A stretch of 64,000 nucleotides of DNA from Aquilaria yunnanensis (lineage: Eukaryota; Streptophyta; Magnoliopsida; Malvales; Thymelaeaceae): the NCBI GenBank assembly GCA_039654915.1, contig CM077596.1:49350501-49414500 (forward strand), in the 5' to 3' direction. Position numbers and translations under genes: made by a program. The notes under the pieces were generated by a model. The model was not told where the DNA came from and did not search any database. It saw nothing but the letters and a program-made list of their open reading frames with translations. Shown piece after piece: positions 1-11,069 of this stretch (positions within the stretch are counted from its first letter, which is position 1; every line of letters starts with the position of its first letter).

Positions 1-1265
1 TCCTAGATTTAGTCCAGAATCTAGGGTGTAGTCTTTGCTAAATGGACACCTGGTAATTTTTTTTGTTCTCCAACAAAAAGATTTAATATGTGCATTCTAC
101 CACTTTTTACTTAAAATTCCATTTTTACGTCCACATATTCTACCACTTTCTACAAAAAAAAAAAATCCATTTTTACATCTATCTCTCACTCTTTGCCATT
201 ACACTACCCATTATTGCCATCACATTTTACTTTCTAAATGATACTACTCGTGGGTGAAAATAAAAAGTTAAGGGAAATTTGATAGTAGTGATCTTAAAAG
301 TGCTGCCAAATCTAGTAAGAAGGATTTCAAATGTTGCACCTAAACCCTTAAAAAGGAATTCACAGTGGTTATCAACATCCTTGCAAGAAGTCTTGGGTTA
401 GCTTCCAAAGAAGGTAGCTCTTATATTAAATGACTTCAATCACCTCCCAATTCTCACAAATGCTCAATACAAAAAAAAAAAATTCTCAGTTTTCCGCAAC
501 ACAAATTCCAACAAAGAAAGAGAAGTTCATCCCTTCCATCAAAAGACAACAAGGGAAAATTCAAAACCAAAAAGGACTGAGAACAAGCACGAGCAAGCAA
601 GGCCACTTGAGTCATCTCACTTCAAGAGAGTTATCAAGTATGTTATCACCATAGCTCACACAAAAAAAAAAAAAAAGGGAAATGAAAAACAAAAAACAAA
701 AAAAAAAAAAACAAAAAACAAAAAAAAAGGCCTCAAGTTAGAGCAAAAGAAAGAAAACAAAGAAAAAGTGAGCTATGAATTCTAGACTAAAAACCTGCAA
801 AGGCGGTTTAGAAGACAAGAGCGACCCTCAAACCAAGCGCACACAAAGACCACGATAGTTGGGGGGCAACAGTTGAGGTCTAACTTCCTGGAAAGAGTGG
901 CAAGTTTGAGGTCATCACTATTGAATTTTTCACCATAATCAAATTTGCTCACGAGTAGTATTAAAAGACCCTTCTTCCACACCACTTAAACTTAACTTTC
1001 CTCAGACCGAACATCCTCATTCAGTTAAAAGACTATCATTGTGAATTATGTTTCTACCTTATTTAATACTGCTCACGAGTAGTATTAAAAGACTCTTCTT
1101 TCACACCACTCAAACTTAACTTTACTCAGACCTAATATTTACCTCTTAATATTATTCTCATTCAGCTAAAAGACTGCCACAAAAAAAAAACATTCAAACT
1201 TAACTTTCCTCACACCTAACATTTACCTCTCGATATCATCCTCATTCAGTTAAAAGGCTATTATT

Positions 1266-1457
1266 GTGAATCATGTTTCTACCTTATTGCCTTGCACAGT
1301 TTATGTCTTCGAGTTGGAAAGAGAAGAATGGCAGGATATTTTAATTAAAAACAAAGACCGTAAATTACTTTGTCAAGCTTTGCAAATTGATGAAAGTTTT
1401 TCTTTAAGGCCAAACCATTATTCATTAATGTATGTAGACTTAAAAGTGAGGAGATAG
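1266..1457 (+). other. Conserved open frame without ATG (element A copy)
   Basis: A sense-oriented open frame of about 63 codons. It is also open in element C (25013-25204, minus) and, by eye, in B (about 14385-14560) and D (about 57205-57375, with a small deletion at its start). It begins with GTG and has no in-frame ATG until near its end. It could be a relic of pol, an exon, or chance. Notable residues are a WQDIL block and a DESFSLRPNHYSLM block. I do not recognise the family. Confidence 0.3.
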
Positions 1458-1578
1458 CTTGAGTCTTTCTTTAATAAGATGTGGTTCTTGTAAGAGAAAT
1501 TTACGATCAAGTGCCATCACAAAGGTCTAGAAATGCTCGACCTTCTGTTAAATCAAAGGTGAGATGATACCTTTTATC

Positions 1579-1583
1579 CACAT
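1579..1583. repeat. Left target-site duplication of element B (CACAT)
   Basis: CACAT immediately precedes the LTR start TGTGGCAACG and recurs at 37671-37675 directly after the other LTR ends in GTCAACA. Element B near 14250 carries the uninterrupted target. Confidence 0.9.
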
Positions 1584-1857
1584 TGTGGCAACGTCGGGTT
1601 TTCGGGAGTCGCCACCAATCAGTTTACCTAGGTCGATTGGTCACCTTAAATATTGGTCTACGAGAGTTCGGGGGTTCGGGAGTACGGTTACGTTAAAACA
1701 ACTTTGTTAAAACGCCCAAAAATTGGCACCTTAGTTGATTTTAATTTTGTTTCGCTTTGCTTTTAAATAAATTTCAGTTAATTTTCAATCTAGAATTTTT
1801 AACTGAATTAATCGGATGTGGATTTTTAGTAATTAATTTGTATAGAATTTTATACTT

Positions 1858-2070
1858 CCGAACCATGGACTCTGCCGAGTCATTTGGACACGGAAGATTT
1901 TTATTCCGAACCATGGACTCTGCCGAGTCATTTGGACACGGAATTTGGTGAAAATTTTAATCCATATCGTAAAAAATATGGATTTTTATCTTTTTATTTA
2001 ATTTATTTATTTTGAAAGTTTGATATTTTCCAAACCGTAGATCCTGCTGGATCATCCGGATATGGAATTA
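1858..2070 (-). repeat. LTR stem-loop family, three copies
   Basis: Three related blocks with dyad cores: GACTC-TGCC-GAGTC at 1868-1881 and 1916-1929, and GATCC-TGCT-GGATC at 2040-2053. The core arms change in step between types (C-G and T-A pairs swapped), so pairing is kept while sequence changes. Each core is framed by CCRWRCC...GG-like outer arms. Equivalent blocks occur in every LTR of the window. Confidence 0.75.
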
Positions 2071-3768
2071 CTTTAATTAATTGTTAGTTATATAATTATT
2101 ATTTTTATGGAATTTATTATTACTAATTTGTAAGTCTTTTGTTTTTAGATTTATTAATAATCTAAAAAATTTATTTTTTATTCTTTACACTTTCTTTTCT
2201 TTTCTTTCTTTTCTTTCTTTCTTTTCTTTCTTTTTGATTTTATCTTTCTTTTAGTTTTATTTTTCCTTTCTTTTCTTTCTTTTCTTTTCTTTTCTTTTTC
2301 TTTTCTTTCTTTTCTTTCTTTCTTTTCTTTTTTTATCTTTTCTTTTTCTTTTCTTTCTTTTCTTTCTTTCTTTTCTTTTTTTTATCTTTTTCTTATCTTT
2401 CTTATCTTTTTCTTATCTTTCTTTTACTTTTTTTTTAGTGAAAGTTATTTATTATTTAAATAATTATTCAATTTATAAAAGAAAAATAAAAATAATTGGC
2501 TTTTTAAAAAATTATTTTTATTAGGCTTAAAAAATAATCTTCTTTTAATTTTCATTTATTTATTTAAGTAAGGGTAAAGGTGAATTAAATTAAAAAAAAT
2601 TATATAAAGGAAAATTAATAATAATAAAGTGAGGCTTTTTGGCCATCCACTTTAAAAATAAATAATAATAAAGGTTAGCAAAGTTAATTAAATTAATTAA
2701 CAACAATAATAAAAATTAGCCAAGTTTAATTAAATTAATTGATTAACAACAATAATAAAAAGTTAGTCAAGTTAATTAAATTAATTGATTAACAACAATA
2801 ATAAAAAGTTAGTCAAGTTAATTAAATTAATTAATTAACAACAATAATAAAAAGTTAGTCAAGTTAATTAAATTAATTAATTAACAACAATAATAAAAAG
2901 TTAGTCAAGTTAATTAAATTAATTAATTAACAACAATAATAAAAAGTTAGTCAAGTTAATTAAATTAATTAATTAACAACAATAAAAGTTAGCCAAGTTA
3001 ATTGATTAATTAACAAAAATAATAAAAAGTTAGACAAGTTAATTAAATTAATTAACAACAATAATAAAAAGTTAGCCAAGTTAATTAAATTAATTAATTA
3101 ACAACAATAATAAAAAGTTAATTAATTGTTAAGAACAATTATAAAAGTTAGTAATAATGCAAAAATTAAAAGGTTAGTAACAATAATAATATTAAAAGTT
3201 AGTTGTTAGTAAGTTAATAACAAAAAAAAAAAAGGGTTAGTAATAATAACAAATAAGTAAAACAAGTAAAAATTAAAATAGTTAGGAATTAATTCTGCAA
3301 GAACAAAATAAAAGGTTAGTGACCAAAGTGAAAGAAATAAAAAAAAATTGAGGACAAAACAAGGGTTGTACCCTTTAGTTTTAATTTTGAATTTTGCTGG
3401 GAACGTGAGACAGAGTACACGCGAGGGAGGAGGAGGGAGGAGCAGGCACGGCGCAGGGGAGGAAGAGGAAGGGCAGGGTGGCGCAAGGGAGGAACGCAGC
3501 GGCGGCGTGGCGGCGGCGCGGACGGAGCGGCGGCAGGCGACGGCCGGCAGAGGAAGGAGAAAGAGAGAGAAAACGAGAGGAGAGAGAGAGAGAACGCATG
3601 GGAAATGGAAGGAAGAAGATGGTCGAACTGCCAAAATAAAAAATTTTGGGATTTTCTGGAGAAAGGAAGGAGAGCCAGGGGCTAAGGCAGTAATTTTTTC
3701 TATTTTTTAAAACGGAGCTCTAAGCTTTCTCTGTATTTTTTTCTGTGTTCAGCACAAAATTTGGGGGG

Positions 3769-3778
3769 CTATTTATAG
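3769..3778 (-). promoter_or_regulatory. Probable LTR promoter TATA box (element B 3' LTR)
   Basis: CTATAAATAG in the sense direction, conserved in all LTRs: 37168-37177 (B 5' LTR), 17666-17675 and 32105-32114 (C), 50205-50214 (D), 44701-44710 (A) and 5438-5447 (S). Position about 490-570 bp into the LTR from the U3 end, followed by the GC-rich or purine-rich segment, fits a U3/R boundary. Confidence 0.6.
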
Positions 3779-4249
3779 AGGAAGTTTAGCTGAACTGTTG
3801 ATGGATAAATTAATAAAAAATTTCAAACTTATCTCTTAAATTGGTAAAATGACAATTTTAGTCCTTTACGTCTCTCAGCCTCTGGATAAGTTCCTGAAGC
3901 TTCTGATTTTGACAATTTTGTCGTTTTCTGTCAATTTGAGCCAAAAACGTCGGCAGGCTCAAAATTTTATGTGACAAACTACCAAATGCTCCTGGAACTT
4001 TCAGAATTTGTCAATTTTGCCTGAAACTTCTTAATTTTGTCATTTTTACCTTAAACTTTTAAATTTTGCCATTTTTTTTTTAGTTTTCTTTTTTTCTTTC
4101 AAATACACATATATATCATTTTAAATCAAATATTCACAAAACAAAAATGTATTTTAAGCTAATTAAAATTTTTAGTAATAATAATAAAAATAATAAATTT
4201 TTTTATTTAATTTCTTTTGTTTAATTTCTTTTAAAATTTTTTTTATGGT

Positions 4250-4336
4250 CGGACGAAATTTGGTGTCAACAGCTGCCCCCCTTTGCATGCTTCATGGGAC
4301 ATGATGTATGCAAAGTTAGTTACCAAATTTCGTCCG
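4250..4336. repeat. Nested inverted repeat spanning the polypurine tract/LTR border (element B)
   Basis: The outer 15-bp arms are perfect (CGGACGAAATTTGGT at 4250-4264, complement at 4322-4336). Inside is a 35-bp dyad at 4281-4315 with arms CTTTGCAT/ATGCAAAG, then CATG/CATG around GGA. One outer arm is in the LTR, the other in the internal region, so the LTR edge and polypurine tract sit inside a potential long hairpin. The structure recurs in all elements. Confidence 0.75.
4272..4285 (-). other. Polypurine tract of element B
   Basis: In sense, CAAAGGGGGGCAGC sits directly before the LTR start TGTTGACACC, as expected for the plus-strand primer of reverse transcription. The same tract is at 18179-18191 (C), 50717-50730 (D) and 44199-44211 (A). 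Confidence 0.85.
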
Positions 4337-4433
4337 GCTTAGCTAGGCATTGAAAACCTTCTCGCCGCCTAAATCCTGAGGTTAAGGAACTCTCCTTAGA
4401 ACCCCGGCGATAGGAGCTCTCCTATCGTTGAAG

Positions 4434-4880
4434 GAAAATTGATTGTTTCTGAGGCAAAGGTTCCATCCTTAAAACCTCGGATTGATTGATTGATTTCGAA
4501 GCAAAGGTTCCATCCTTAAAACCTCGAATTGATTGATTGATTTCGAGGCAAAGGTTCCATCCTTAAAACCTCAGATTGATTGATTGATTTCGAGGCAAAG
4601 GTTCCATCCTTAAAACCTCAGATTGATTGATTGATTTCGAGGTAAAGGTTCCATCCTTAAAAATTGATTGATTGATCTCGAGGCAAAGGTTCCATCCTTA
4701 AAACCTCGGATTGATTGATTGATTTTGAGGCAAAGGTTCCATCCTTAAAACCTCGGATTGATTGATTGATGTCGAGGTAAAGGTTCCATCCTTAAAGCCT
4801 CGAATTGATTGATTGATCTCGAGGCAAAGGTTCCATCCTTAAAACCTCGGATTGATTGATTGATGTCGAGGTAAAGGTTC
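4434..4880 (-). repeat. 3'-UTR tandem repeats of element B, first part
   Basis: About nine units of roughly 46 bp (GATTGATTGATTTCGAGGCA... then ...GGTTCCATCCTTAAAACCTCG) next to the polypurine tract. Solo LTR S interrupts the array and it resumes at 8710. Each unit can fold by CGAGG/CCTCG plus AAGG/CCTT. Repeats at this place are typical of Ogre-type elements. Confidence 0.85.
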
Positions 4881-5008
4881 TGTTGACACCCAATTTCGTC
4901 CGGCCATTAAAATAATTTAAAAAAAAAAAATTAAATAAAAAAATTAAATAAAAAAATGTATTATTATTATTATTGTTATTATTATTACTAAATTTTTTTA
5001 ATTAGTTT

Positions 5009-5064
<56 letters not shown>

Positions 5065-5591
5065 TGTTTTGTTTTGTGAAGATTTGATATATGTGTGTAT
5101 ATGTGTATGTTTGAAAGAAAAAAAAGAAAAAAACTCCATAAAAATGACAAAATTTAAAAGTTTGAGGTAAAAATGATAAAATTAAGAAGTTTCAGGCAAA
5201 ATTGACAAATTCTGAAAGTTCCAGGAGCATTTGGCAGTTTGTCACATAAAATTTTGAGCCTGCCGACGTTTTTGGCTCAAATTGACAGAAAACGACAAAA
5301 TTGTCAAAATCAGAAGCTTCAGGAACTTATCCAGAGGCTGAGAGACGTAAAGGACTAAAACTGTCATTTTACCAATTTAAGAGATAAGTTTGAAATTTTT
5401 TATTAATTTATCCATCAACAGTTCAGCTAAACTTCCTCTATAAATAGCCCCCCAAAATTTTGTGCTGAACACAGAAAAAAATAGCAAAAAAACTTAGAGC
5501 TCCGTTTCAAAAAAAAGAGAAAATTACAGCCCTTAGCCCCAGCCCTCTTCCCTTCTTCCCCAGAAAGCCAAAATTTTTTTTTCACTGCTGT

Positions 5592-5643
<52 letters not shown>

Positions 5644-5846
5644 CCGTGCCCCTCGCCGCCCGCCGCCGCCGCCCTACGCCGTTCGCCGCCGCCGTGCCCT
5701 CCCCTCGCCGCACCTGCCGCCGCCGCGCTCGCCCTCGCCGCCAGCCGCCCACGCCGTTCCCCCCGCCTCACCTTCCTTTTTCCCCTCGCACCGCCCCTGC
5801 CCGCCGCCGCGCCGCCCCTGCCTGCCGCCGCGCCGCCCTCGCCGCC

Positions 5847-5879
<33 letters not shown>

Positions 5880-8709
5880 TGCCCCACGCCGTCGCCCCCT
5901 GCCCCTGGCCGTGCCGCCAGCTGCCCCTCCCTTTCCCCCCCCTCGCGCCGTCGTCGTTCTCGTTTCCCAGGAATTCAAAATTTTAATTCAAAAGGGTAAA
6001 CCCATGTTTCACCCATCATCTTTTCAATTTCTTTCTATTAAGTCACTAACCTTTTTATTTTGTCTTTGCAGAAAATTAATTAATTAACTCTTTTATTTTT
6101 TCTACTTGTTTATTTATTTGTTTATTATTGTTATTATTACTAACCTTTTTTTTTTGTTATTAGCAACTAACAACTAACTTGCTAATTTTTACTAACCTTT
6201 ATTATTATTGTTGTTAATAATTAATTAAATTGTCTAACTTTTATTTTTGTTGTAATTAATTAACTTAATTAAACTTGGCTAACTTTTATTTATTGTTGTT
6301 AATTAATTAACTTAATTAAACTTGGCTAATTTTTATTTATTGTTGTTAATTAATTAACTTAATTAAACTTGGCTAACTTTTATTATTGTTGTTAATTAAT
6401 TAAATTAATTAAATTGTCTAACTTTTATTTTTGTTGTAATTAATTAACTTAATTAGCTTGACTAACTTTTTATTATTGTTGTTAACAATTAATTTAATTA
6501 AACTTGGCTAATTTTTATTATTGTTGTTAATTAATTTAATCTAACTTTTACTAACCTTTTTTATTGTTATTAACTAACTAATCCAACTAATCTAACTATA
6601 ATTAATTGTGCTAACTTTTATTATTATTGTGTTATTAAAGTGGATGGCCAAAAAGCCCCACTTTATTAATTGAATTTTTTTTTATGATTAAAAGATAAAA
6701 AAAGGAATTTTATGTGAATAATTTTCTAAAGGCTAATAAAAATTACTTTTTTTTATTTTGAAACAAAGTTTTTATTCCTTTTAATAAACAAACATAATGA
6801 AATAATTCAAAAATAAAATAAATAAATAAATAAACATAAAATCATTCTTTTAATACATCTTTAAAATTAATAATTAATGAAATAAAAAAAAATTAAAACT
6901 CCATGACCAAATGATCCGCCAGGATTCATGGCTCGGAAATAATTTTAAATAAAATATATAAATAAATTTTTTTATTTATAAAAAATAAAAAAAAACTTTA
7001 GACTAATATATTAATTATCTATTAATATATAATTTTTTTTAGTTTTCTTTATTAATAAAAAGAATAAAAAGCGTAAAAATTTTGGGTTAATATTTTATTC
7101 AGTAATATTTTACTTATTAAATTATATAACTTTTTGTTTCTTTTATAAAAATCTTAATCAAATAATCTCAAAATAATACAAAATAAAACAAAAATAATTG
7201 AATTTTCTCTTAAATATTTTTGACTTATTGATTAGATATATTTTCAGAAATATAAATTAAAATTAAAAAAAAAAATCTTTCATCAAACAAAGAAGAATAT
7301 AAAAATAAAAATATCAAGACTTTTGTTTTAAAATACATATAAGTTTTCGGTTAAATAATCTTTTATTCCAAAATAAATTAAATAAATATTAAAACTTTTC
7401 TTCTTTTGTTTAAAATTTTTGATTCTCTTAATAAAAAAAAATAATAAAAAAATAATAAAAAAATAATAAAAAATAATAAAAAAAAAATAAAAATTTTTAG
7501 TTCATGGTATATTGGCTGGAAACTGTCTCGTGCCCGCTTTTGAGCTGCTTCACCTGGTGAAGAGGGTCTGGCTGAGTAACAACGCCCCGTACCATGATCA
7601 AAATTTTTATTTTTAAACTCTTTTAAATTAACTTCTTATTAAATAAAAATTAATTATTATTTTTTTTAATTCTTTTATAAATTGAGTAATCCTTTAAAAT
7701 AATAAATATCTTTCATTAAACAAGAAAACAAAAAAAGTAAACAAGAAAAAAAAAGAAAGATAAGAAAAATAAAAGAAAGATAAGAAAGAAAAATAAAAGA
7801 AAGATAAGAAAGAAAAGAAAGATAAAAAAAATAAATGAAAAGATAAGAAAAAGAAAAGAAAGAAAGAAAAGACAAGAAAAATAAAAGAAAGATAAGAAAG
7901 AAAAATAAAAGAAAGATAAGATAAAGAAAAGAAAGGAAAGATAAGAAAAAGAAAAGAAAGATAAAAGAAAGAAAAAGAAAAAGAAAAGAAAGAAAGAAAA
8001 GAATAAAAAAAGAAAGAAAAGAAAAGAAATTAAAAGAAATTTAAAAAAAAAAAAGTAAAAATAAGTAAAAAAGAAGAAAAAGAAAGAAAGTAAAAAAAGA
8101 AGTAAAAATATAAAGATAAATTTTTAGTTAGTATTAAAAATCATTCATAAATAAAAAGAATTACCATTTAAAAATTAATTTCATAATAATAAGAATTAAA
8201 TAATTACGATAAATCAATTTCCATATCCGGATGATCCGGCAGGATCTACGGTTTGGAAAATATCAAACTTTTTAAAATAAATAAATTAAATAAATACAAA
8301 GATAAAAATCCATGTTTACAATATGGATTAAATTATTTAAAATTTCACCAAATTCCGTGTCCAAATGACTCGGCAGAGTCCATGGTTCGGAATCAAATCT
8401 TCCGTGTCCAAATGACTCGGCAGAGTCCATGGTTCGGAAGTATAAAATTTCATACAAATTAATTAATTTAAAAATCCACATTTCGACTAATCCAGTTAAA
8501 ATTTCTAATTTTGAAAATTAACTGAGAATTATTTAAAAGCAAAGCAAAATTAAAATCAACTAAGGTGCCAATTTTTGGGCGTTTTAACAAAGTTGTTTTA
8601 ACGTAACCGTACTCCCGATCCCCGAACTCTCGCAGACCAATTTTAAGGTGACCAATCGACCTAGGTGAAACCGATTGGTGGCGACTCCAGAAAACCCGAC
8701 GTTGCCACA
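4881..8709 (+). mobile_element. Solo LTR S, plus orientation, inserted in element B
   Basis: 3829 bp, beginning TGTTGACACC and ending GTTGCCACA, flanked by a 5-bp duplication GGTTC (4876-4880 and 8710-8714). No internal region is attached, so it is the product of LTR-LTR recombination after insertion into B's repeat array. It is the longest LTR here. Content: AT dinucleotide run (5009-5060), TATA box (5438-5447), CT run (5597-5640), GC-rich block with a C run (5640-5950), AT-rich repeats (6040-6640), a 100-bp GC-richer island (7501-7600), a long A/G-rich tract (7720-8110), and stem-loops including 6913-6926 and 8233-8246. The GC-block and Phe-rich ORFs are compositional artefacts. Confidence 0.9.
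7501..7600. repeat. GC-richer island with nested inverted repeats inside solo LTR S
   Basis: About 100 bp of balanced composition in very AT-rich LTR sequence. It is bounded by CATGGTA...TACCATG and contains the perfect dyad CTTCACC-T-GGTGAAG. I see no counterpart in the LTRs of A, B, C or D. It may be a small insertion or an enlarged member of the LTR stem-loop family. Confidence 0.5.
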
Positions 8710-9300
8710 GGTTCCATCCTTAAAACCTTGAATTGATTGATTGATCTCGAGGCAAAGGTTCCATCCTTAAAACCTCGGATTGATTGATTGATTTCGTGGC
8801 AAAGGTTCCATCCTTAAAACCTCGGATTGATTGATTGATGTCGAGGTAAAGGTTCCATCCTTAAAACCTCGGATTGATTGATTGATCTCGAGGCAAAGGT
8901 TCCATCCTTAAAACCTCGGATTGATTGATTGATTTCGAGGCAAAGGTTCCATCCTTAAAACCTCGGATGATGAAAATTGATTGTTTTCGAGGCAAAGGTT
9001 CCATCCTTAAAACCTCGACGATAGGAAATTGATTATTTTCGAGGCAAAGGTTCCATCCTTAAAACCCCGATGATGAAAATTGATTGTTTTCGAGGCAAAG
9101 GTTCCATCCTTAAAACCCCGATGATGAAAATTGATTGTTTTCGAGGCAAAGGTTCCATCCTTAACCCCGATGATGAAAATTGATTGTTTTCGAGGTAAAG
9201 GTTCCATCCTTAAAACCCCGATGATGAAAATTGATTATTTTTTAGGCAAAGGTTCCATCCTTAAAACCCCGATGATGAAAATTGATTTTGAAGCTAAAGA
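8710..9300 (-). repeat. 3'-UTR tandem repeats of element B, second part
   Basis: Continuation of the roughly 46-bp array after solo LTR S, about 13 units, ending in a variant with GATGATGAAAATTGATT spacers. Apparent ORFs here simply read the repeat (recurrent KDGTFASK and MEPLPR peptides) and are not genes. Confidence 0.85.
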
Positions 9301-9815
9301 GCTTTCCTTAGGACCTCGAGCGAAATTTATATGAAAGCAATTGAAATTGGAATAATTTTCTTCGAAAGTGTGGATCTTCATGATAGGCGAGTGCAAAAAT
9401 TTAGACTTCGATAAAATGAGTGAATCTCGGCGATGATAATAACACTGACAAATTATGTAGAGGGAACGGATGTTTGGAATCAATATCCAAGGTTCATCTA
9501 ATATAGATTCGCTTGAGAGATATGTCATCCAAAAGGTTGAAGCTTAGTTACCACAAAATGTCATGCCTAGTATACCTAATAGGATGCGTCTCAAGAGTAA
9601 CAAAAATTACTCTTTACTCAGCCATTCCAACCTAAAGGCATTGTCCTATAGTTTTAATATCAGCATGGATGAAACTATCTTATAAAAAAAGAAATTCCCT
9701 GAAAAGAAAAACTGAAACGCGAAAGAAAATGCTGATAATAAAACTAAAGGATAAGAAAAACGGATCAGATCGCTTCTTTCTTCCACAATACTTCAACAGG
9801 GTGAGTAGAGGACCA
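9301..9815 (-). other. 3' flank of LOG in element B
   Basis: About 500 bp between the LOG stop and the tandem repeats. Likely LOG 3' UTR plus element 3' UTR; no gene seen. It includes an imperfect AGAGTAA-type stem-loop near 9594-9614, matching the better hairpins at 20131-20150 and 42291-42310. Confidence 0.6.
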
Positions 9816-10445
9816 TTATGGGAGTGAACTGGTCGGGAAAGACTGTCGTGTCCAGTCTATCTGAATCATTGCTGGATCTGGTTCAGGAACAAAAGCTTGT
9901 ATTTTATCTAGCAATTCTTCAGCAGTTGTTGCGGATATTATGATTCGCCGTGCCACTCTTGATATGAAATTTTTCTACATAGCATAATCCATAAAAGCTA
10001 TCAGACCTGTAAAGAAATTGTTAACATTTAAAAGCCCAATGGGTTTCTTATGCAAATTAAGTTGGGCCATGGAAGCAATTTGAAAGACTTCTCCCAATGT
10101 GCCAAAACCACCTGGTAAAGCGATAAAAGCATCAGCATTTAAAAGCATTTGTAACACACGCTCTTGCAAATTTTTAACCACTAATTCTTCTCCAATCGTG
10201 CCCCCAGAAACAAATTTCAAAGGTCCAGGGATGATGCCCAAAACTTGACTTCCTCCTAAAGATGCTGCTGATGCTACACCTCCCATTAATCCGACACTAC
10301 CTCCTCCATAAACTAAATGTATTTTTCGCTCAGCTAATACTCTACCCAAATGGTTGGCTGCCTTTAAATACTCTTCATCTTTTCCAGGAAAAGCCCCAGA
10401 AAATACACAAATACTTCGGGATTTACGAGTTGGGGTTTACTCCAT
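9816..10445 (-). pseudogene. LOG: LOG-type cytokinin riboside 5'-monophosphate phosphoribohydrolase, broken (element B)
   Basis: The 630-nt reading frame aligns end to end with the intact LOG of element D but has two nonsense changes: codon 3 is TAA, and TAG stands where D has a Gln codon about 54 codons before the end. The middle of the frame (9975-10349) stays open and keeps YGGGSVGLMG and PGGFGTLGE. LOG enzymes release active cytokinin bases from their 5'-monophosphate ribosides in the cytosol. A TATA box lies at 10477-10486. This copy should not make a full protein. Confidence 0.88.
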
Positions 10446-10539
10446 TCCTATCCTTACCCTTGTGAGAAAAGAGGATATATTTATAGAGATGAAGAGATAA
10501 GGCAATAATTTTATTTTCAAGAATGGATACATTATTGCC

Positions 10540-11060
10540 AGCTATTCACAGTAGTCACGAGTATGACTCTGGTCAGGTATGGGTACACTATCGTTAAAAG
10601 AGGAGGAAAATTTTCAAAATAGCTGCTAGCATGTACAGTAGTCACTACTGTAGCTTACGTCAGGAGTAGGTACGTGATTGTTGGAAGAGAAGGAAAATTT
10701 TAAAAAGTGGCAGCTATATACAGTAATCATAACTGTATTTCATGTCAGGAGTGGGTACATTATTGGGAGGAAAATTTTCCAAAATGGCTGCTAGTATGAT
10801 TGTCGGGAGAGAAGGAAAATTTTCAAAAGCGGCAGCTATATACATTAGTCCGTGTCAGAAGTGGGTACATTATTGCCAAAGGAGAAGGAAAATTTCAAAA
10901 GCGACAGCTAGCATGTACAGTAATCGTGACTTTGGTTCACGTCAGGAGTGGATACATTATTACCAAAAGGGGAGGAAAATTTCAAAAGCGACAGCTAGCA
11001 CGTACAGTAATCGTGACTTTGATCCTCGTCTTCCACTGGCTTTGCGTCCAGTAATGGCTT
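10540..11060 (-). promoter_or_regulatory. Amplified promoter blocks upstream of LOG (element B)
   Basis: About six or seven copies of an 85-95-bp block between CRP-c and LOG. Each has, in sense, TGACG-type motifs, AGTCACGATTACTGTAC, AGCTGTCGCTTTTGAAATT and AATAATGTA followed by a C/T-rich stretch. Single copies of the same block lie upstream of CRP-b and CRP-c, so this array looks like local amplification of a shared promoter. Confidence 0.6.
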
Positions 11061-11069
11061 CAATACTTT

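Larger units (their letters stand above)
1..1583 (+). other. Element A internal region between gag and cargo
   Basis: Non-coding or relic sequence matching the reverse complement of 24890-26640 in element C. It holds A-rich and poly-A runs (470-740), tandem copies of a block containing a 24-bp near-palindrome (TAATACTGCTC / GAGTAGTATTA arms around AC), and a conserved open frame at 1266-1457. A 74-codon ORF at 430-654 is not kept in elements B and D, where the matching frame has a stop at about codon 9, so I do not call it a gene. The region ends at the insertion point of element B. Confidence 0.7.
1584..4271 (-). repeat. Element B 3' LTR
   Basis: 2688 bp, TG...CA ended. On the plus strand it reads U5 to U3. 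Parts: three short stem-loops (1868-1881, 1916-1929, 2040-2053), a pyrimidine-rich CTTT tract (2190-2440), about ten AT-rich repeats of roughly 46 bp (2660-3130), a GC-rich block (3415-3620), and a TATA box on the minus strand at 3769-3778 (CTATAAATAG in sense). ORFs across the GC block are low-complexity and not credible genes. Confidence 0.9.

Noticed and set aside
430..654. 74-aa ORF in element A and longer relative at 25739-26050
   Set aside because: A-rich; the same frame has a stop at about codon 9 in B and D.
3348..3710. Gly/Arg-rich ORFs across the GC-rich LTR block (also 5427-5978, 36747-37109, 44721-45212, 49691-50086)
   Set aside because: Both strands are open from GC-biased simple sequence, there is no domain, and the frame is not conserved between LTRs.
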